Source: Elusimicrobiota bacterium (GTDB lineage Bacteria > Elusimicrobiota > Endomicrobiia > Endomicrobiales > Endomicrobiaceae). From it: a DNA stretch of 64,000 nucleotides. The notes under the pieces were generated by a model. It ran no database searches and had not been told where the DNA came from. It saw only the letters and a program-made list of their open reading frames with translations. Numbering within the stretch: the stretch's first letter is position 1; the number at the start of each line of letters is the position of its first letter. Shown here piece after piece: positions 47,984-57,117 of the stretch. Both the position numbers and the translations under genes were made by a program. The DNA lies in contig JAISQF010000011.1 in NCBI GenBank assembly GCA_031274365.1, positions 1 to 64,000 on the forward strand, read 5' to 3'.

Positions 47984-49402
47984 ATGATTTCTTTTTTTAT
48001 TGCATTAGCGATTTTAATCGGCGGTTATTTTATTTATGGAAAAATAGCCGAAAAAGCTTTTGGTCCAGATGATAGGAAGACGCCGGCGCTTGAGCATCCG
48101 GACGGAGTTGATTTTGTCCCGCTGCCTACTTGGAGAATTTTTTTAATCCAACTCTTAAACATTGCGGGACTCGGTCCTATTTTTGGAGCGCTCGGCGGAG
48201 CTTTATGGGGACCTCAAGTTTTTCTTTGGATAGCGCTTGGATCCGTTCTTGCCGGAGGCGTTCACGATTATTTATCGGGAATGATAAGCGAAAGACATAA
48301 TGGTAAAAGCATAGCCGAAATTTCAGGTCTTTACCTTGGCGGAGGAATGAAAATCGTAATGCGTATTTTTTCATTTATCTTGCTGATTTTTGTCGGAACG
48401 GTTTTCTGGACAGGACCAGCGGGTTTGCTTACAAATCTCACCGGCTTTAATCCTATTATCTCAGGTTTTGGTTTTTGGGTTATTGTGATTTTCCTTTATT
48501 TTTTCATTGCGACGATTTTTCCTATCGATAAAATTATCGGAAGAGTTTATCCATTTTTTGGCGCCGTTCTTATTATTATGGCGGTGGGAATTTTGGGAGG
48601 AATGTTCTTTGGAGGTTATACAATTCCGGAAATAACTTTCACCAACGTTCATCCAAAATCAATGGCGATTTGGCCGTTTATGTTTATCACTGTGGCTTGC
48701 GGAGCTATAAGCGGTTTCCATTCCACGCAATCCCCCATTATGAGCAGATGTATAAAAACTGAAAGAGACGGACGTAGAATTTTTTACGGAGCTATGATTG
48801 CCGAAGGCGTTATCGCTCTTATTTGGGCTGCGGCTGGATGCGCATTTTATGTAACGCCAGAAGCGCTTGCGGCTGCCGGCGCGCCGGCGATAGTAGTTAA
48901 TAATATTTCCGTCGGAATGCTGGGAACTGTGGGAGGAATACTTGCAGTGCTTGGAGTTATCGTCTGCCCGATAACGAGCGGCGACACGGCGTTTAGAAGC
49001 GCAAGACTTACAATTGCGGATTGGTTTAATATCGATCAAAATCCAATAAAGCAAAGATTATTGCTTGCTATTCCAATTCTTGCAATAGGCGGAATTTTGA
49101 GCCAATTTGATTATCAAATAATTTGGCGTTATTTTGCTTGGTCAAATCAAACGCTTGCAACTATCGTTTTGTGGGCTGGGAGCGTATATTTGTTTAAACA
49201 TGGGAAAAATAAAATTTATTCAATAATGACTGTGATACCCGCGACATTTATGACGGCTGTAACAGTTACCTATATTTTTCTTGCGCCGGAAGGTTTTACT
49301 CTTTCGCCGGCAATATCTTATCCCATAGGTTTTATCTCGGCGGCTGTCTGCTTATTTTTGTTTATGTTTTTGATAGTCGGAGGCAAGGCAAAAAAAGCTT
49401 AA
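47984..49402 (+). CDS. cstA: CstA-family transporter (short form)
   Basis: 472 residues, shorter than E. coli CstA/BtsT (about 700) but typical of the compact form found in many anaerobes. Family blocks: LNIAGLGPIFGALGGALWGP, GGVHDYLSGMISERHNGKSIAE, GAISGFHSTQSPIMSRCIKTERDGRRIFYG and CPITSGDTAFRSARLTIAD. About 12 membrane segments. Members import pyruvate, amino acids or peptides, often on carbon limitation. AAGGAGGAG precedes the ATG. Confidence 0.9.
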   Translation: MISFFIALAILIGGYFIYGKIAEKAFGPDDRKTPALEHPDGVDFVPLPTWRIFLIQLLNIAGLGPIFGALGGALWGPQVFLWIALGSVLAGGVHDYLSGMISERHNGKSIAEISGLYLGGGMKIVMRIFSFILLIFVGTVFWTGPAGLLTNLTGFNPIISGFGFWVIVIFLYFFIATIFPIDKIIGRVYPFFGAVLIIMAVGILGGMFFGGYTIPEITFTNVHPKSMAIWPFMFITVACGAISGFHSTQSPIMSRCIKTERDGRRIFYGAMIAEGVIALIWAAAGCAFYVTPEALAAAGAPAIVVNNISVGMLGTVGGILAVLGVIVCPITSGDTAFRSARLTIADWFNIDQNPIKQRLLLAIPILAIGGILSQFDYQIIWRYFAWSNQTLATIVLWAGSVYLFKHGKNKIYSIMTVIPATFMTAVTVTYIFLAPEGFTLSPAISYPIGFISAAVCLFLFMFLIVGGKAKKA

Positions 49403-49422
49403 GCAGTAATTTATCTGAAATG

Positions 49423-49461
49423 AAAACGACGTATTCTATCTTTAGGATACGTCGTTTTTTT
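49423..49461. terminator. Bidirectional terminator between cstA and the UDG-like gene
   Basis: AAAACGACGTAT (49423-49434) pairs with ATACGTCGTTTT (49447-49458); a T run follows on the plus strand and A residues (T on minus) on the other side. It separates convergent genes. Confidence 0.9.
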
Positions 49462-49470
49462 ATGTCAATT

Positions 49471-50082
49471 TTATAGTAATTTTATATCCTCAAACATAGC
49501 TTTATAAATGTCCGCTTTTTCAGATAACGGTTTTGGATAGGCTCTTGAAGTGGAAGGCATTCTATAAACTTTCAATAATCTTTTCTTATATTTATATTCT
49601 GAGAAATGTCCTATCAGAGGTTCCTCAATTGAAACTTTGGATAAAAATATATCCATCGCTTTTTGTCCGGTTAAAATAATTGTTTTGCATTTTGGAATAC
49701 TATCGATTATTTTTTCTATAGCGGCTGTTTTTATGACTTTCAAAAAATTGTCCGAAGCATTATTTTTTAAGCGAATAATCTCAACCGCGCTATCGCCTAT
49801 TCCTATTGCTTTTTTTATGCAAAAGTTTCTGGCTTTTTTCTCGTCAAAAGCTTTGCCTGATAAATCCACGAAATAATTTTTATCGTTAAAAAATATCAAT
49901 CCCAAAATTCGCCACATATCGTTTTGAAAATTAGGATAATAAAAATTCATAGACCAACGTTGTTTTTTGGGAGGAAAGCTGCCGAGCATAAGAACTTTTG
50001 TGTTTTTGCGTAGGAAAAATCCAAGAGGATGCTTTTGTATTTTTTGAGAATCTTTAAGAATTTTTATTTGTTTTTCTTTCAT
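49471..50082 (-). CDS. Uracil-DNA glycosylase superfamily protein
   Basis: 203 residues. KVLMLGSFPPKKQRWSMNFYYPNFQNDMWRILG (about 29-61) is the active-site region of a UDG-like subfamily seen in anaerobes; GIGDSAVEIIR and the late MPSTSRAYP resemble the second UDG motif. Probably removes or recognises a damaged base; the exact activity is untested for this subfamily. If the upstream flavoprotein is read in its alternative frame, the gap between the two genes is only 16 bases. Confidence 0.75.
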   Translation of the reverse strand: MKEKQIKILKDSQKIQKHPLGFFLRKNTKVLMLGSFPPKKQRWSMNFYYPNFQNDMWRILGLIFFNDKNYFVDLSGKAFDEKKARNFCIKKAIGIGDSAVEIIRLKNNASDNFLKVIKTAAIEKIIDSIPKCKTIILTGQKAMDIFLSKVSIEEPLIGHFSEYKYKKRLLKVYRMPSTSRAYPKPLSEKADIYKAMFEDIKLL

Positions 50083-50180
50083 TTTGATTTTGCAGTTTTT
50101 ATTTCCTCAACTCTAATCCCGTCTCATTAATCAGAGAACTCTCCTGATACGAATCATAATCTGTATTCACTTGCCAAAGA

Positions 50181-51548
50181 TTATGCCGCCTTGATATACC
50201 CCCCCCCCCCCCATTTTATGTTTTCAGCCGCCAAAATACCCATCAATAATGAATGATCTTGATTGTTATATTTGAACGCTCCATTACGTCCTATGCATTG
50301 TAAATTGGAAATTGAGTCAAGATAATTTTGAAGCGGCTTTAAGTCCTTTTTATACCCTTTGTGATAAGTAGGATAAGAGCGGCTAACTTTATATACATAT
50401 CCGTCTATTATGGGATAATTTTTGGACAACCCTGATTTTTGAATTTCTGCTTTTGCAGTGTTTATGATATCTTGTTCGGGCATATTCCAAAAAGCATCAT
50501 TTTCATTGCACCAATACTCCAAAGCAAGAATTGTTATTTTGTTTTTGCCGTAAAGTTCCGGTATCCAGTTTCTAAAATTTGTAATCCGCCCCATCATCAA
50601 ATCTGGGGAGTGAACATAAAGCCAATTGTCGTCAAATAATTTTGTCCCTTCAACTTTAAGATAGACGATAATGCTATTTCTGTATTTTAAATTTTCCAAA
50701 TGCGCGATAATTTCCGCCGGCAAATTCGGCAATTGCCGAATAAGGTCGGTAAAAGGCATAGTGGATATTATCTCATCAAAAAAGCGCGGCCTTTGTCTCC
50801 CCTCTATCTCTACGCCAAGCGCAACACCGTTTTCCACTATCACTTTTTTGACAGAGGTATTGTAAAGTATTTTCCCATTATGATTTTGGATATATTCGGC
50901 CATGCGCCGATAGATCAGACCCGCGCCTTCTTTTGGATAAGCAAATTTATCGGCAAGCGTTTTGTGCTGATTTTTCTTTAACTTTAAGGCGTTGAGTATT
51001 ACCTCGGACATAGACAACTTTTTTATACGTTGCCGCGCAAAATCATCATCAAGTTGGCTGCACTTGATACCCCATAGTTTTTCACTGTATGTCTTAAAAA
51101 ACATTGTATAGAGCTTTTTCCCAAAGCGGCTAATCGTCCAAGTCTTAAATGACCCATCTTGTTTAATTGGCGCTATTTTCTCTTTTAGATAGCTCAAAGC
51201 GCATATTGCGGCGGTAAAGACGCCCACTTTTTTCAAAGCGTCAAACGCGGCGATTGGATAAAAGAAAAATTTATTTTTATAAAAAATGCGCGTAAGCCTA
51301 TTGACCATTTTATAGTCTTTTTGCGCGGCTTGGAGCCACAGTTTATTGACGCGCAAATTGTAAGAAAAAAAGCGGTGAGGACCAATATCAACTAAACAAT
51401 CCCAGAGTTTGATAGTTTTACACATACCGCCGGGAACATCAGACATTTCATAGAGGGTAATCTCATTGTTTGGATTAGTTGATAGTTCATAGGCGGCCGC
51501 AAGACCCGCAGGTCCGGCGCCTATAATTGCAATGCGTTTTTTTGTCAT
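50181..51548 (-). CDS. UDP-galactopyranose mutase/amine-oxidase-like flavoprotein, C-terminus shifted at a G14 tract
   Basis: The 455 residues begin with FAD motif IAIIGAGPAGLAAAYEL (6-22) and VPGGMCKT, followed by GPHRFFS, ECSEKLWG-like YSEKLWGIKC and YPKEGAGLIYRRMAEYI, all as in COG1232/UGM-like oxidoreductases of glycan synthesis. As read the protein ends W-GGGG-YIKAA just after a G14 run. With 13 or 16 G the frame continues to a stop at 50099, adding RRHNLWQVNTDYDSYQ and about 14 more residues. That ending has the W-x-V-N-T-D...Y-x-E pattern typical of the family. The displayed form may therefore be an OFF or altered phase. Confidence 0.8.
   Translation of the reverse strand: MTKKRIAIIGAGPAGLAAAYELSTNPNNEITLYEMSDVPGGMCKTIKLWDCLVDIGPHRFFSYNLRVNKLWLQAAQKDYKMVNRLTRIFYKNKFFFYPIAAFDALKKVGVFTAAICALSYLKEKIAPIKQDGSFKTWTISRFGKKLYTMFFKTYSEKLWGIKCSQLDDDFARQRIKKLSMSEVILNALKLKKNQHKTLADKFAYPKEGAGLIYRRMAEYIQNHNGKILYNTSVKKVIVENGVALGVEIEGRQRPRFFDEIISTMPFTDLIRQLPNLPAEIIAHLENLKYRNSIIVYLKVEGTKLFDDNWLYVHSPDLMMGRITNFRNWIPELYGKNKITILALEYWCNENDAFWNMPEQDIINTAKAEIQKSGLSKNYPIIDGYVYKVSRSYPTYHKGYKKDLKPLQNYLDSISNLQCIGRNGAFKYNNQDHSLLMGILAAENIKWGGGGYIKAA
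50199..50212 (-). repeat. G14 tract inside the flavoprotein gene
   Basis: Fourteen C on the plus strand (G on the coding strand), flanked by AAAAT and TATAT exactly as the G15 tract at 25780-25794. It covers the point where the family's conserved C-terminus should begin. Slippage by one G changes which of three C-termini is made. Confidence 0.9.
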
Positions 51549-51576
51549 TTAAACTTTGTCTCCTTGCTAACAAGCG

Positions 51577-53292
51577 CTATTTTCTTTTATAAAAAACAAA
51601 ATAGGGTGTCTCATAAACAATTTCAAAATCTTTTGCTCTTTCGGCAATATATTGTCTCATATAAAACTCAGCTTCATAAGGGGTAAGAATGTATTGGAGA
51701 CGTTCTCTTTTGGGAATGATAAAAATATTTGCGCCGTCAAATTCCCGCCAACGTAAATATGGTCCAACGTCGCCATTGCTATGAAAAATCAAAGAATTGT
51801 CAGGATATGTCCCATTGACAATAAAAGGCGCAAAATTGACATGAGTCCCTATTATAAGTTTATCATCACTTTTTATGCCGACTTTTTTGTAAAAATCCAG
51901 GATATCGTCAAAATAATTTATAGCTTCATCATCTTCTTCATCATGATTTATGAACCACCCGCCATGTTTTTGCGCAAGGATCTGCCCCCGCTCGTGAAAT
52001 TTTTGAGGATGAGCAAAAAATCTTATTTCGCGGCGAGGGTTAACATTTCTATAAACAACTTCTTGCCAACCATCTCCGTTTGATTTAATGAAAGAACGAG
52101 AATAAATAATGTCAAAATGTAGAATATAAAGCAAACAAAAAATGAGCAAAAGAGGTTTAATATATTTATGTTTTATAAAAACAAAGAAGCCAATTATTAA
52201 TGGGAAAAAAAATAAACGCCAGAAAGTCGAGGCATTGCTCCGCGTTAAAATATAAACGATAAGAATGAAAATAAAAATAAAAATAAGGTTTTGAATCGCC
52301 GACTTAAATGTAAGCAGTGAAATAAAATTTTTAACACTTCCTATTACCTTTTCCTGTATTTGGCGCTTTTTAATTGATAATTCTTGACATCCCCCATTTT
52401 CAAAACTCTTGCTTATTTGGGCAAGAATCATTATTCCGCATAAAGTAAAAAAAGAAAGAATTGCCATGGAATGCACATGCGGTTCGATTTGCATTACGAC
52501 AGGATGAGACATTCTTTGCTCAAACCAAATTTTTAATGAGCTTATATATTGAATGTAATCATAACCGAAAATAAAAGTAGTCAAAACATTTAAGACAATA
52601 AGTAAAATTACGATCAATAAAAAATACCTTATAGATTTCTTGATAGGCCAAATCATAAACGGAATTGCTGATAATGCGCAGGACACGACAAAAAAATTCA
52701 TTTTGTAGTTAAAAAAAATGTATAGAAAAAGCACTTGGATGATAGACAAAAAACAAATATCTTTGTTTTTTAGGGTTTTGAAACTTTCTTTTTGGTCAAA
52801 AATCATCGCCGACAAAATCATTTGCAGCAATAGTAAAGCCCATAAATTAGAGTGATAAAAGGATGACCATATTATGTCAATATTAAAAATTCTAAAGAAA
52901 GCGAACTCAGAGATTCCAGAAAGCTCTACGAGCGCTAACAAAACGAGAAAAGGGATTTTGAACTGTGTCCAAACTCTTATCAAAGCCCAAATTGCTATAA
53001 GGAAAAAAGAAAAAATCAAAGACGCAATGAAAATTATTTTGTCCATGCCTAAATCTAATCTCTCTATGATTTTAAAAGAAAGTCCATTTATCAGGTCATA
53101 AATAAACCCAAGCCCAGATACAAGCTGGACGTTTTGGCTAAAAGCATAGCCCGCATTTATTGCATAGAAAAACTCATCAACTGCGGAGAATTCGGAATTT
53201 TTTAAATATTGACTTGATAAAATAAAAAAACTAAGAGCCGCAAAAACTAAAACACTGGCAACAGAACTTATTATCCATACTTTTTTTGACAT
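51577..53292 (-). CDS. Polytopic membrane protein, possible GT-C glycosyltransferase
   Basis: 571 residues from the ATG at 53292 (GGAG six bases upstream; an ATG six codons earlier lacks this). About ten membrane segments up to residue ~400, then a soluble domain of about 170 residues. An early acidic-aromatic loop (SAVDEFFYAINAGYAFSQN) resembles the D-E-x-x-Y loop of GT-C enzymes such as PMT/ArnT, which take lipid-linked sugars. It precedes a UGM-like gene, so cell-surface glycan assembly is plausible but unproven. Confidence 0.6.
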   Translation of the reverse strand: MSKKVWIISSVASVLVFAALSFFILSSQYLKNSEFSAVDEFFYAINAGYAFSQNVQLVSGLGFIYDLINGLSFKIIERLDLGMDKIIFIASLIFSFFLIAIWALIRVWTQFKIPFLVLLALVELSGISEFAFFRIFNIDIIWSSFYHSNLWALLLLQMILSAMIFDQKESFKTLKNKDICFLSIIQVLFLYIFFNYKMNFFVVSCALSAIPFMIWPIKKSIRYFLLIVILLIVLNVLTTFIFGYDYIQYISSLKIWFEQRMSHPVVMQIEPHVHSMAILSFFTLCGIMILAQISKSFENGGCQELSIKKRQIQEKVIGSVKNFISLLTFKSAIQNLIFIFIFILIVYILTRSNASTFWRLFFFPLIIGFFVFIKHKYIKPLLLIFCLLYILHFDIIYSRSFIKSNGDGWQEVVYRNVNPRREIRFFAHPQKFHERGQILAQKHGGWFINHDEEDDEAINYFDDILDFYKKVGIKSDDKLIIGTHVNFAPFIVNGTYPDNSLIFHSNGDVGPYLRWREFDGANIFIIPKRERLQYILTPYEAEFYMRQYIAERAKDFEIVYETPYFVFYKRK

Positions 53293-53352
53293 TTTGAACT
53301 CCAGTACCATTTCATTACATAATTAAAAACATATTCAAAGCGTAAAAGATTT

Positions 53353-54168
53353 CTATCTTGAAAAACCTTTTTCTTTTAAGAATTTAATTACTTTTTTCAT
53401 ATCTTCCCAAACGGGTTTTTTTAGACTTGGATTTCTAAGTAATGCGGCGGGATGATATGTGGGCATTAAAGTAATTCCATTATATGTGAAAAATTCCCCT
53501 CTCAAATCGCTTATTGTTTTTTCAGAATTTAGAAGAGTTTTGGACGAAGGAGCGCCAAGAGTGATGATAATTTTAGGTTTGATAATGTCTATTTGCATGT
53601 CAAGATATTTTTTGCATTTAGACGTTTCTTCCGGCAGCGGCGGTCTGTCATTTGAACGCAATTCGGGATTTGCTTCTTTCATAGGATGGCATTTAACAAT
53701 ATTTGTTATATAAACTTCTTGTCTTTGATAGCCCATAGCTTCAATTATTTTTGTCAATAATTGTCCGGCTCTGCCGATAAAAGGACGTCCTTGATGATCT
53801 TCGTCATATCCGGGTCCTTCCCCTATAAACATCAATTTGGCATTTGAATCGCCTTCGCCAAAGACGCAGTTTAATCTATGTTCTCCAAGCGGACAATCTT
53901 TACAATTTTTCAATTTTTCTTTCAGAGCTTCGAGCGTTTTTCCCGTATCTTGCGACGGCTGCGATTGTATGGATGAGTATTTAGCCTGAGGTTCGGATAC
54001 TGAAATATCATTTTGTAAAATTTCTTTATCATTATCGTTATCAGAAGAATAGGTCTGATTGTTAACGATTTTTTTTGCTTTATAAATTTCCCCTTCCCCC
54101 CAATTTTTATATTCGCTTAGAGTTGTTTTTGTCAGTTTTAATACTTTCAAAAATCGCGATGCTTTCAT
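53353..54168 (-). CDS. Uracil-DNA glycosylase, family 4 (Fe-S)
   Basis: 271 residues with a variable N-terminal extension (about 1-80) and a family-4 core: first iron-sulfur Cys pair CKDCPL (about 88-93), motif A GEGPGYDEDHQGRPFIGRAG (about 116-135), NIVKCHP, CKKYLDMQ carrying further Cys ligands and the late TYHPAALLR (His, motif B). Removes uracil from DNA. The start overlaps coaB by 62 bases; AAAGGA is 5-6 bases before the ATG. Confidence 0.9.
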   Translation of the reverse strand: MKASRFLKVLKLTKTTLSEYKNWGEGEIYKAKKIVNNQTYSSDNDNDKEILQNDISVSEPQAKYSSIQSQPSQDTGKTLEALKEKLKNCKDCPLGEHRLNCVFGEGDSNAKLMFIGEGPGYDEDHQGRPFIGRAGQLLTKIIEAMGYQRQEVYITNIVKCHPMKEANPELRSNDRPPLPEETSKCKKYLDMQIDIIKPKIIITLGAPSSKTLLNSEKTISDLRGEFFTYNGITLMPTYHPAALLRNPSLKKPVWEDMKKVIKFLKEKGFSR

Positions 54169-54793
54169 TTATTATCCTTTTTGAAATTTCTTTTTTTGAA
54201 ACATTTTTTAGACTTATGGCTTTTAAGTTTTTTCTTAAAATATAAACCGTCGTAATATCTTTTCCAAACGATTCATTTGTATTTGCGGCAATTAAATCCA
54301 AATTTTTATTTTCCAATTTTTCTTTTGCATTTTTAATCAAATTCTGGGTTTCAAGAGCAAATCCCGCAATGACTTGATTTTTTTTGTTTTTCCCGCAATA
54401 AGCCGCTATGTCCGGATTTTTTACAAGAGAAATTGAAAGGTTATCGCCGCTTTTTTTAATTTTATGTTTTTTTGTTTTGCGAACTTTAAAATCGCAAACA
54501 GCGGCCGTATTTATAATAATGTCCGCTTTTTTTATATTCTTTTTGAGAGCGCAAAACATTTCATCGGCTGTATTCACTTTTATCATCTCGCGGTTAGAAT
54601 TATTTTGAAAAGCTTTAATTGAAGGCAAAAAAGTTGACGGACCGGTTATAAAAATTAAATTTTCTTTTCTCCTTAAAATTTCCTCGGCAAGCGCTTTACC
54701 CATTTTCCCGGAAGATTCATTACTGATAAAACGGACGGGATCAATATATTCTCTTGTCGGGCCCGATAAAACCAAAAAATTTAACTTATACAT
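54107..54793 (-). CDS. coaB: Phosphopantothenate-cysteine ligase (CoaB)
   Basis: 228 residues covering only the CoaB half of the usual CoaBC fusion. SGPTREYIDPVRFISNESSGKMG (about 10-32) and INTAAVCDFKV (nucleotide/phosphopantothenate site) are diagnostic. Uses CTP (or ATP) to join cysteine to 4'-phosphopantothenate. Starts 13 bases before the coaC stop with only a weak ribosome binding site, implying coupled translation. Confidence 0.9.
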   Translation of the reverse strand: MYKLNFLVLSGPTREYIDPVRFISNESSGKMGKALAEEILRRKENLIFITGPSTFLPSIKAFQNNSNREMIKVNTADEMFCALKKNIKKADIIINTAAVCDFKVRKTKKHKIKKSGDNLSISLVKNPDIAAYCGKNKKNQVIAGFALETQNLIKNAKEKLENKNLDLIAANTNESFGKDITTVYILRKNLKAISLKNVSKKEISKRIINESIAIFESIKTDKNNSKRI

Positions 54794-55326
54794 TTTACAG
54801 TCTCTGATATTATCGTATCTATCAAAGCAAGACGGCCGTCGCCGCTATCGCCGCAAGCAAGTTCTCCTTTTTGCGCGGGAATTATTTTGTAGCCGAAACT
54901 CTCTAAAATTGAAATATTATTTCTAACGGCTTTATGATTATACATATTTGAATTCATCGCCGGGCAAATAATTATTTTTGCTTTACTTGCAAGAACTGTG
55001 CAAGAGAGCAAATCGTCCGCCCTGCCGGCGGCAAAGCGCGCTATTGAATCGGCGCTTGCCGGCGCGATTAAAATAATATCGGCTTTTTTTGCAAGAGAAA
55101 TATGCTCTATGTCCCAATTATGATTTTTTCCAAACATATGCGTATGGACTTTATTTTTTGAAAGAGTTTGTAATGTAAGAGGAGTTATAAATTCAGCGGC
55201 GCGTTTTGTTAAAATACATTCAACATTAGCTCCTTCTTTTACAAGTTTTCTTATAATGTCGCAGGCTTTATAAGCGGCTATACTTCCCGTAATTCCTAAG
55301 ATAATATTTTTAGATTTTAGCGGCAT
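54781..55326 (-). CDS. coaC: Phosphopantothenoylcysteine decarboxylase (CoaC)
   Basis: 181 residues, the flavin-dependent half of CoA synthesis: GITGSIAAYK (11-20), catalytic His75 in IEHISL, PAMNSNMY substrate loop and ACGDSGDGRL with the reactive Cys. Together with coaB it covers exactly the span of a fused CoaBC (181 + 228 residues), split at the domain border. Confidence 0.92.
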   Translation of the reverse strand: MPLKSKNIILGITGSIAAYKACDIIRKLVKEGANVECILTKRAAEFITPLTLQTLSKNKVHTHMFGKNHNWDIEHISLAKKADIILIAPASADSIARFAAGRADDLLSCTVLASKAKIIICPAMNSNMYNHKAVRNNISILESFGYKIIPAQKGELACGDSGDGRLALIDTIISETVKCIS

Positions 55327-55341
55327 TTTTCTCTCAATTAA

Positions 55342-55377
55342 AAAGAGCGTTTTCTTGTGTTGACAAAAACGCTCTTT
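55342..55377 (-). terminator. Intrinsic terminator/attenuator between rpoZ and coaC
   Basis: AAAGAGCGTTTT (55342-55353) and AAAACGCTCTTT (55366-55377) form a 12-bp stem; on the minus strand a T5 run directly follows. It ends just 15 bases before the coaC ATG, so coaC-coaB-udg must depend on read-through or an unseen promoter. Confidence 0.75.
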
Positions 55378-55400
55378 ATTATTTTTTAATTATTATATTA

Positions 55401-55730
55401 TTATTCTATTTCTTTTGATTCTTGATTTTTCCCGTCTAATTCTTTAGATTGTGTTTTTCCCTTATTTTCCCCTCCCGAATTTTCCGGGTGTTTTTCAGCG
55501 GCTGACAATCTTGCTTTATATTTATTTCTCAATTCTTCGATAGCTTCAGGAGTGACTCTTCCCTCCACAACGTCTTCTATGGCTTTTGAAATTAAATCTT
55601 GATGAGTCAATTTTCTATAATCCTCGTCGTATTTTTTTACAGAGATCCATTCCAAAGCTCTTTTAACAATTTCATATCTTCCGATTTTTGATTCCAGAAT
55701 TTCTTTAGTTAATTCTTCTTGCGTTGCCAT
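55401..55730 (-). CDS. rpoZ: RNA polymerase omega subunit
   Basis: 109 residues. GRYEIVKRALEWI...KKYDEDYRKLTHQDLISKAIEDVVEGRV (about 17-58) is the conserved omega core that latches onto beta-prime; the C-terminal 40 residues are a charged, disordered tail. Order gmk-rpoZ-coaBC is widely conserved. RBS AAAGGAG lies 6-7 bases upstream. Confidence 0.9.
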   Translation of the reverse strand: MATQEELTKEILESKIGRYEIVKRALEWISVKKYDEDYRKLTHQDLISKAIEDVVEGRVTPEAIEELRNKYKARLSAAEKHPENSGGENKGKTQSKELDGKNQESKEIE

Positions 55731-55771
55731 TTTTATCTCCTTTAACTTTAACTTAAATTAAATTGAAAATA

Positions 55772-56344
55772 TTATTCCACTTTGTATTGTAAGGATTTTA
55801 TTATACTCTTTACCGCCTCCACGGATTGCCTCAAATTATCATTGACTACGATATAATCATATTTATTTATATACTTTAATTCAGTTTTAGCGTTTGCAAT
55901 TCTTTTTTTTATAATATCCGGTTTGTCCTGTCCTCTTTTTATAAGTCTTTCTTTTAACGCTTTAATTGTCGGGACTTTAATAAAAATCATACAAGCTTTT
56001 GGAAAATATTTTCTTATTTTCATAGCTCCTTGCACGTCCACATCCAACAATATATTTTTTCCGCTTTTAATTATTCTTTGTAAAAAAAATTTAGGCGTTC
56101 CGTAATAATTATCATATACTTTAGCCCATTCTATAAATTTATCATTTTTTATCATTTTTAGAAAATTATCGGACGAAGTAAAAAAATATTCAACTCCGTT
56201 TTTTTCACCGTCCCTCGGCTTTCTTGTGGTATAAGAAATAGAGTAAATCGTATTCTTATCGGTTTTTATAATTTCATTACAGATAGTCGTTTTGCCGGCG
56301 CCCGAAGGAGCTGAGACGACTATAATATGTCCTTTATTTTTCAT
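55772..56344 (-). CDS. gmk: Guanylate kinase
   Basis: 190 residues; converts GMP to GDP with ATP. P-loop SAPSGAGKTT (11-20), GMP-binding SYTTRKPRDGEKNGVEYFF (about 35-53), lid region and IKKRIANAKTEL. The length is typical. AAAGGG precedes the ATG, 23 bases after rsmG. Confidence 0.95.
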   Translation of the reverse strand: MKNKGHIIVVSAPSGAGKTTICNEIIKTDKNTIYSISYTTRKPRDGEKNGVEYFFTSSDNFLKMIKNDKFIEWAKVYDNYYGTPKFFLQRIIKSGKNILLDVDVQGAMKIRKYFPKACMIFIKVPTIKALKERLIKRGQDKPDIIKKRIANAKTELKYINKYDYIVVNDNLRQSVEAVKSIIKSLQYKVE

Positions 56345-56367
56345 GCAAAATCCCTTTTTAGAATAAT

Positions 56368-57111
56368 TTATAAAGGTCTTTTTTGAGGAATTCCCGTCTT
56401 TCTTGGAAACATATCGGGAGTTTCTTTATATTTTTTAAACGCTAAAAGACAATAAATTAATTCTTGTTCGGGCAATTTATATTCCATAAATTTTTCTAAT
56501 TTCACGCCCAAATGTCTTAATGCATTTTTAACGGAAGGCAATCCCTCGTTTTCATCAAATGCCGAATTTTTTGTTTTGTAAACGATAAAATATCCGCCTG
56601 TCTTTAGTAAAGGGACGGCAAATTCAAGATTTGGAGAGAGCTTGCTCACGGCTCTTGATAAAACAAAATCATATTTTTGGCGATACTGTTTTTTGCGTCC
56701 TATTTCCTCAGCTCTTGCGTTTAATATTTTAATATCAATGTTGAGTTTATCTTTTACATTTTCTAAAAATTTACATTTTTTATTTATTGATTCTATAAGA
56801 GTTAAATCTGTATCGCCCAAAGCTATTTTTACCGGAATGCCCGGCATTCCAGAACCCGTTCCAATATCCGCAATTTTTAAGCCAGTTTTTTTTGTTAAAC
56901 TTTTTATTAATTTTGCGCCATATAAAGAATCGCAAAAATGACGATAAATTAAGTCGTTAAAATTTTTGAATGAAATTAAATTGAATTTATTATTCCATTC
57001 GACAATTTCATCAAAATACTGCGCAAATTTTTTGGATTGAATGTCTCCAAAGTCAGGAATGATGTTTTCTAAAATATATGTCCTTAAGCATTCTAAAAGC
57101 GCATTATCCAT
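56368..57111 (-). CDS. rsmG: 16S rRNA (guanine-527-N7)-methyltransferase
   Basis: 247 residues. AdoMet site IADIGTGSGMPGIPVKIAL (about 84-102) and RAVSKLSPNLEFAVPLLKTGG are diagnostic of RsmG/GidB. Methylates G527 in 16S rRNA. Follows mnmG by only six bases, the familiar gidA-gidB pair. The C-terminal extension after LLAFKKYKETP is slightly longer than usual. Confidence 0.92.
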   Translation of the reverse strand: MDNALLECLRTYILENIIPDFGDIQSKKFAQYFDEIVEWNNKFNLISFKNFNDLIYRHFCDSLYGAKLIKSLTKKTGLKIADIGTGSGMPGIPVKIALGDTDLTLIESINKKCKFLENVKDKLNIDIKILNARAEEIGRKKQYRQKYDFVLSRAVSKLSPNLEFAVPLLKTGGYFIVYKTKNSAFDENEGLPSVKNALRHLGVKLEKFMEYKLPEQELIYCLLAFKKYKETPDMFPRKTGIPQKRPL

Positions 57112-57117
57112 AACAAA

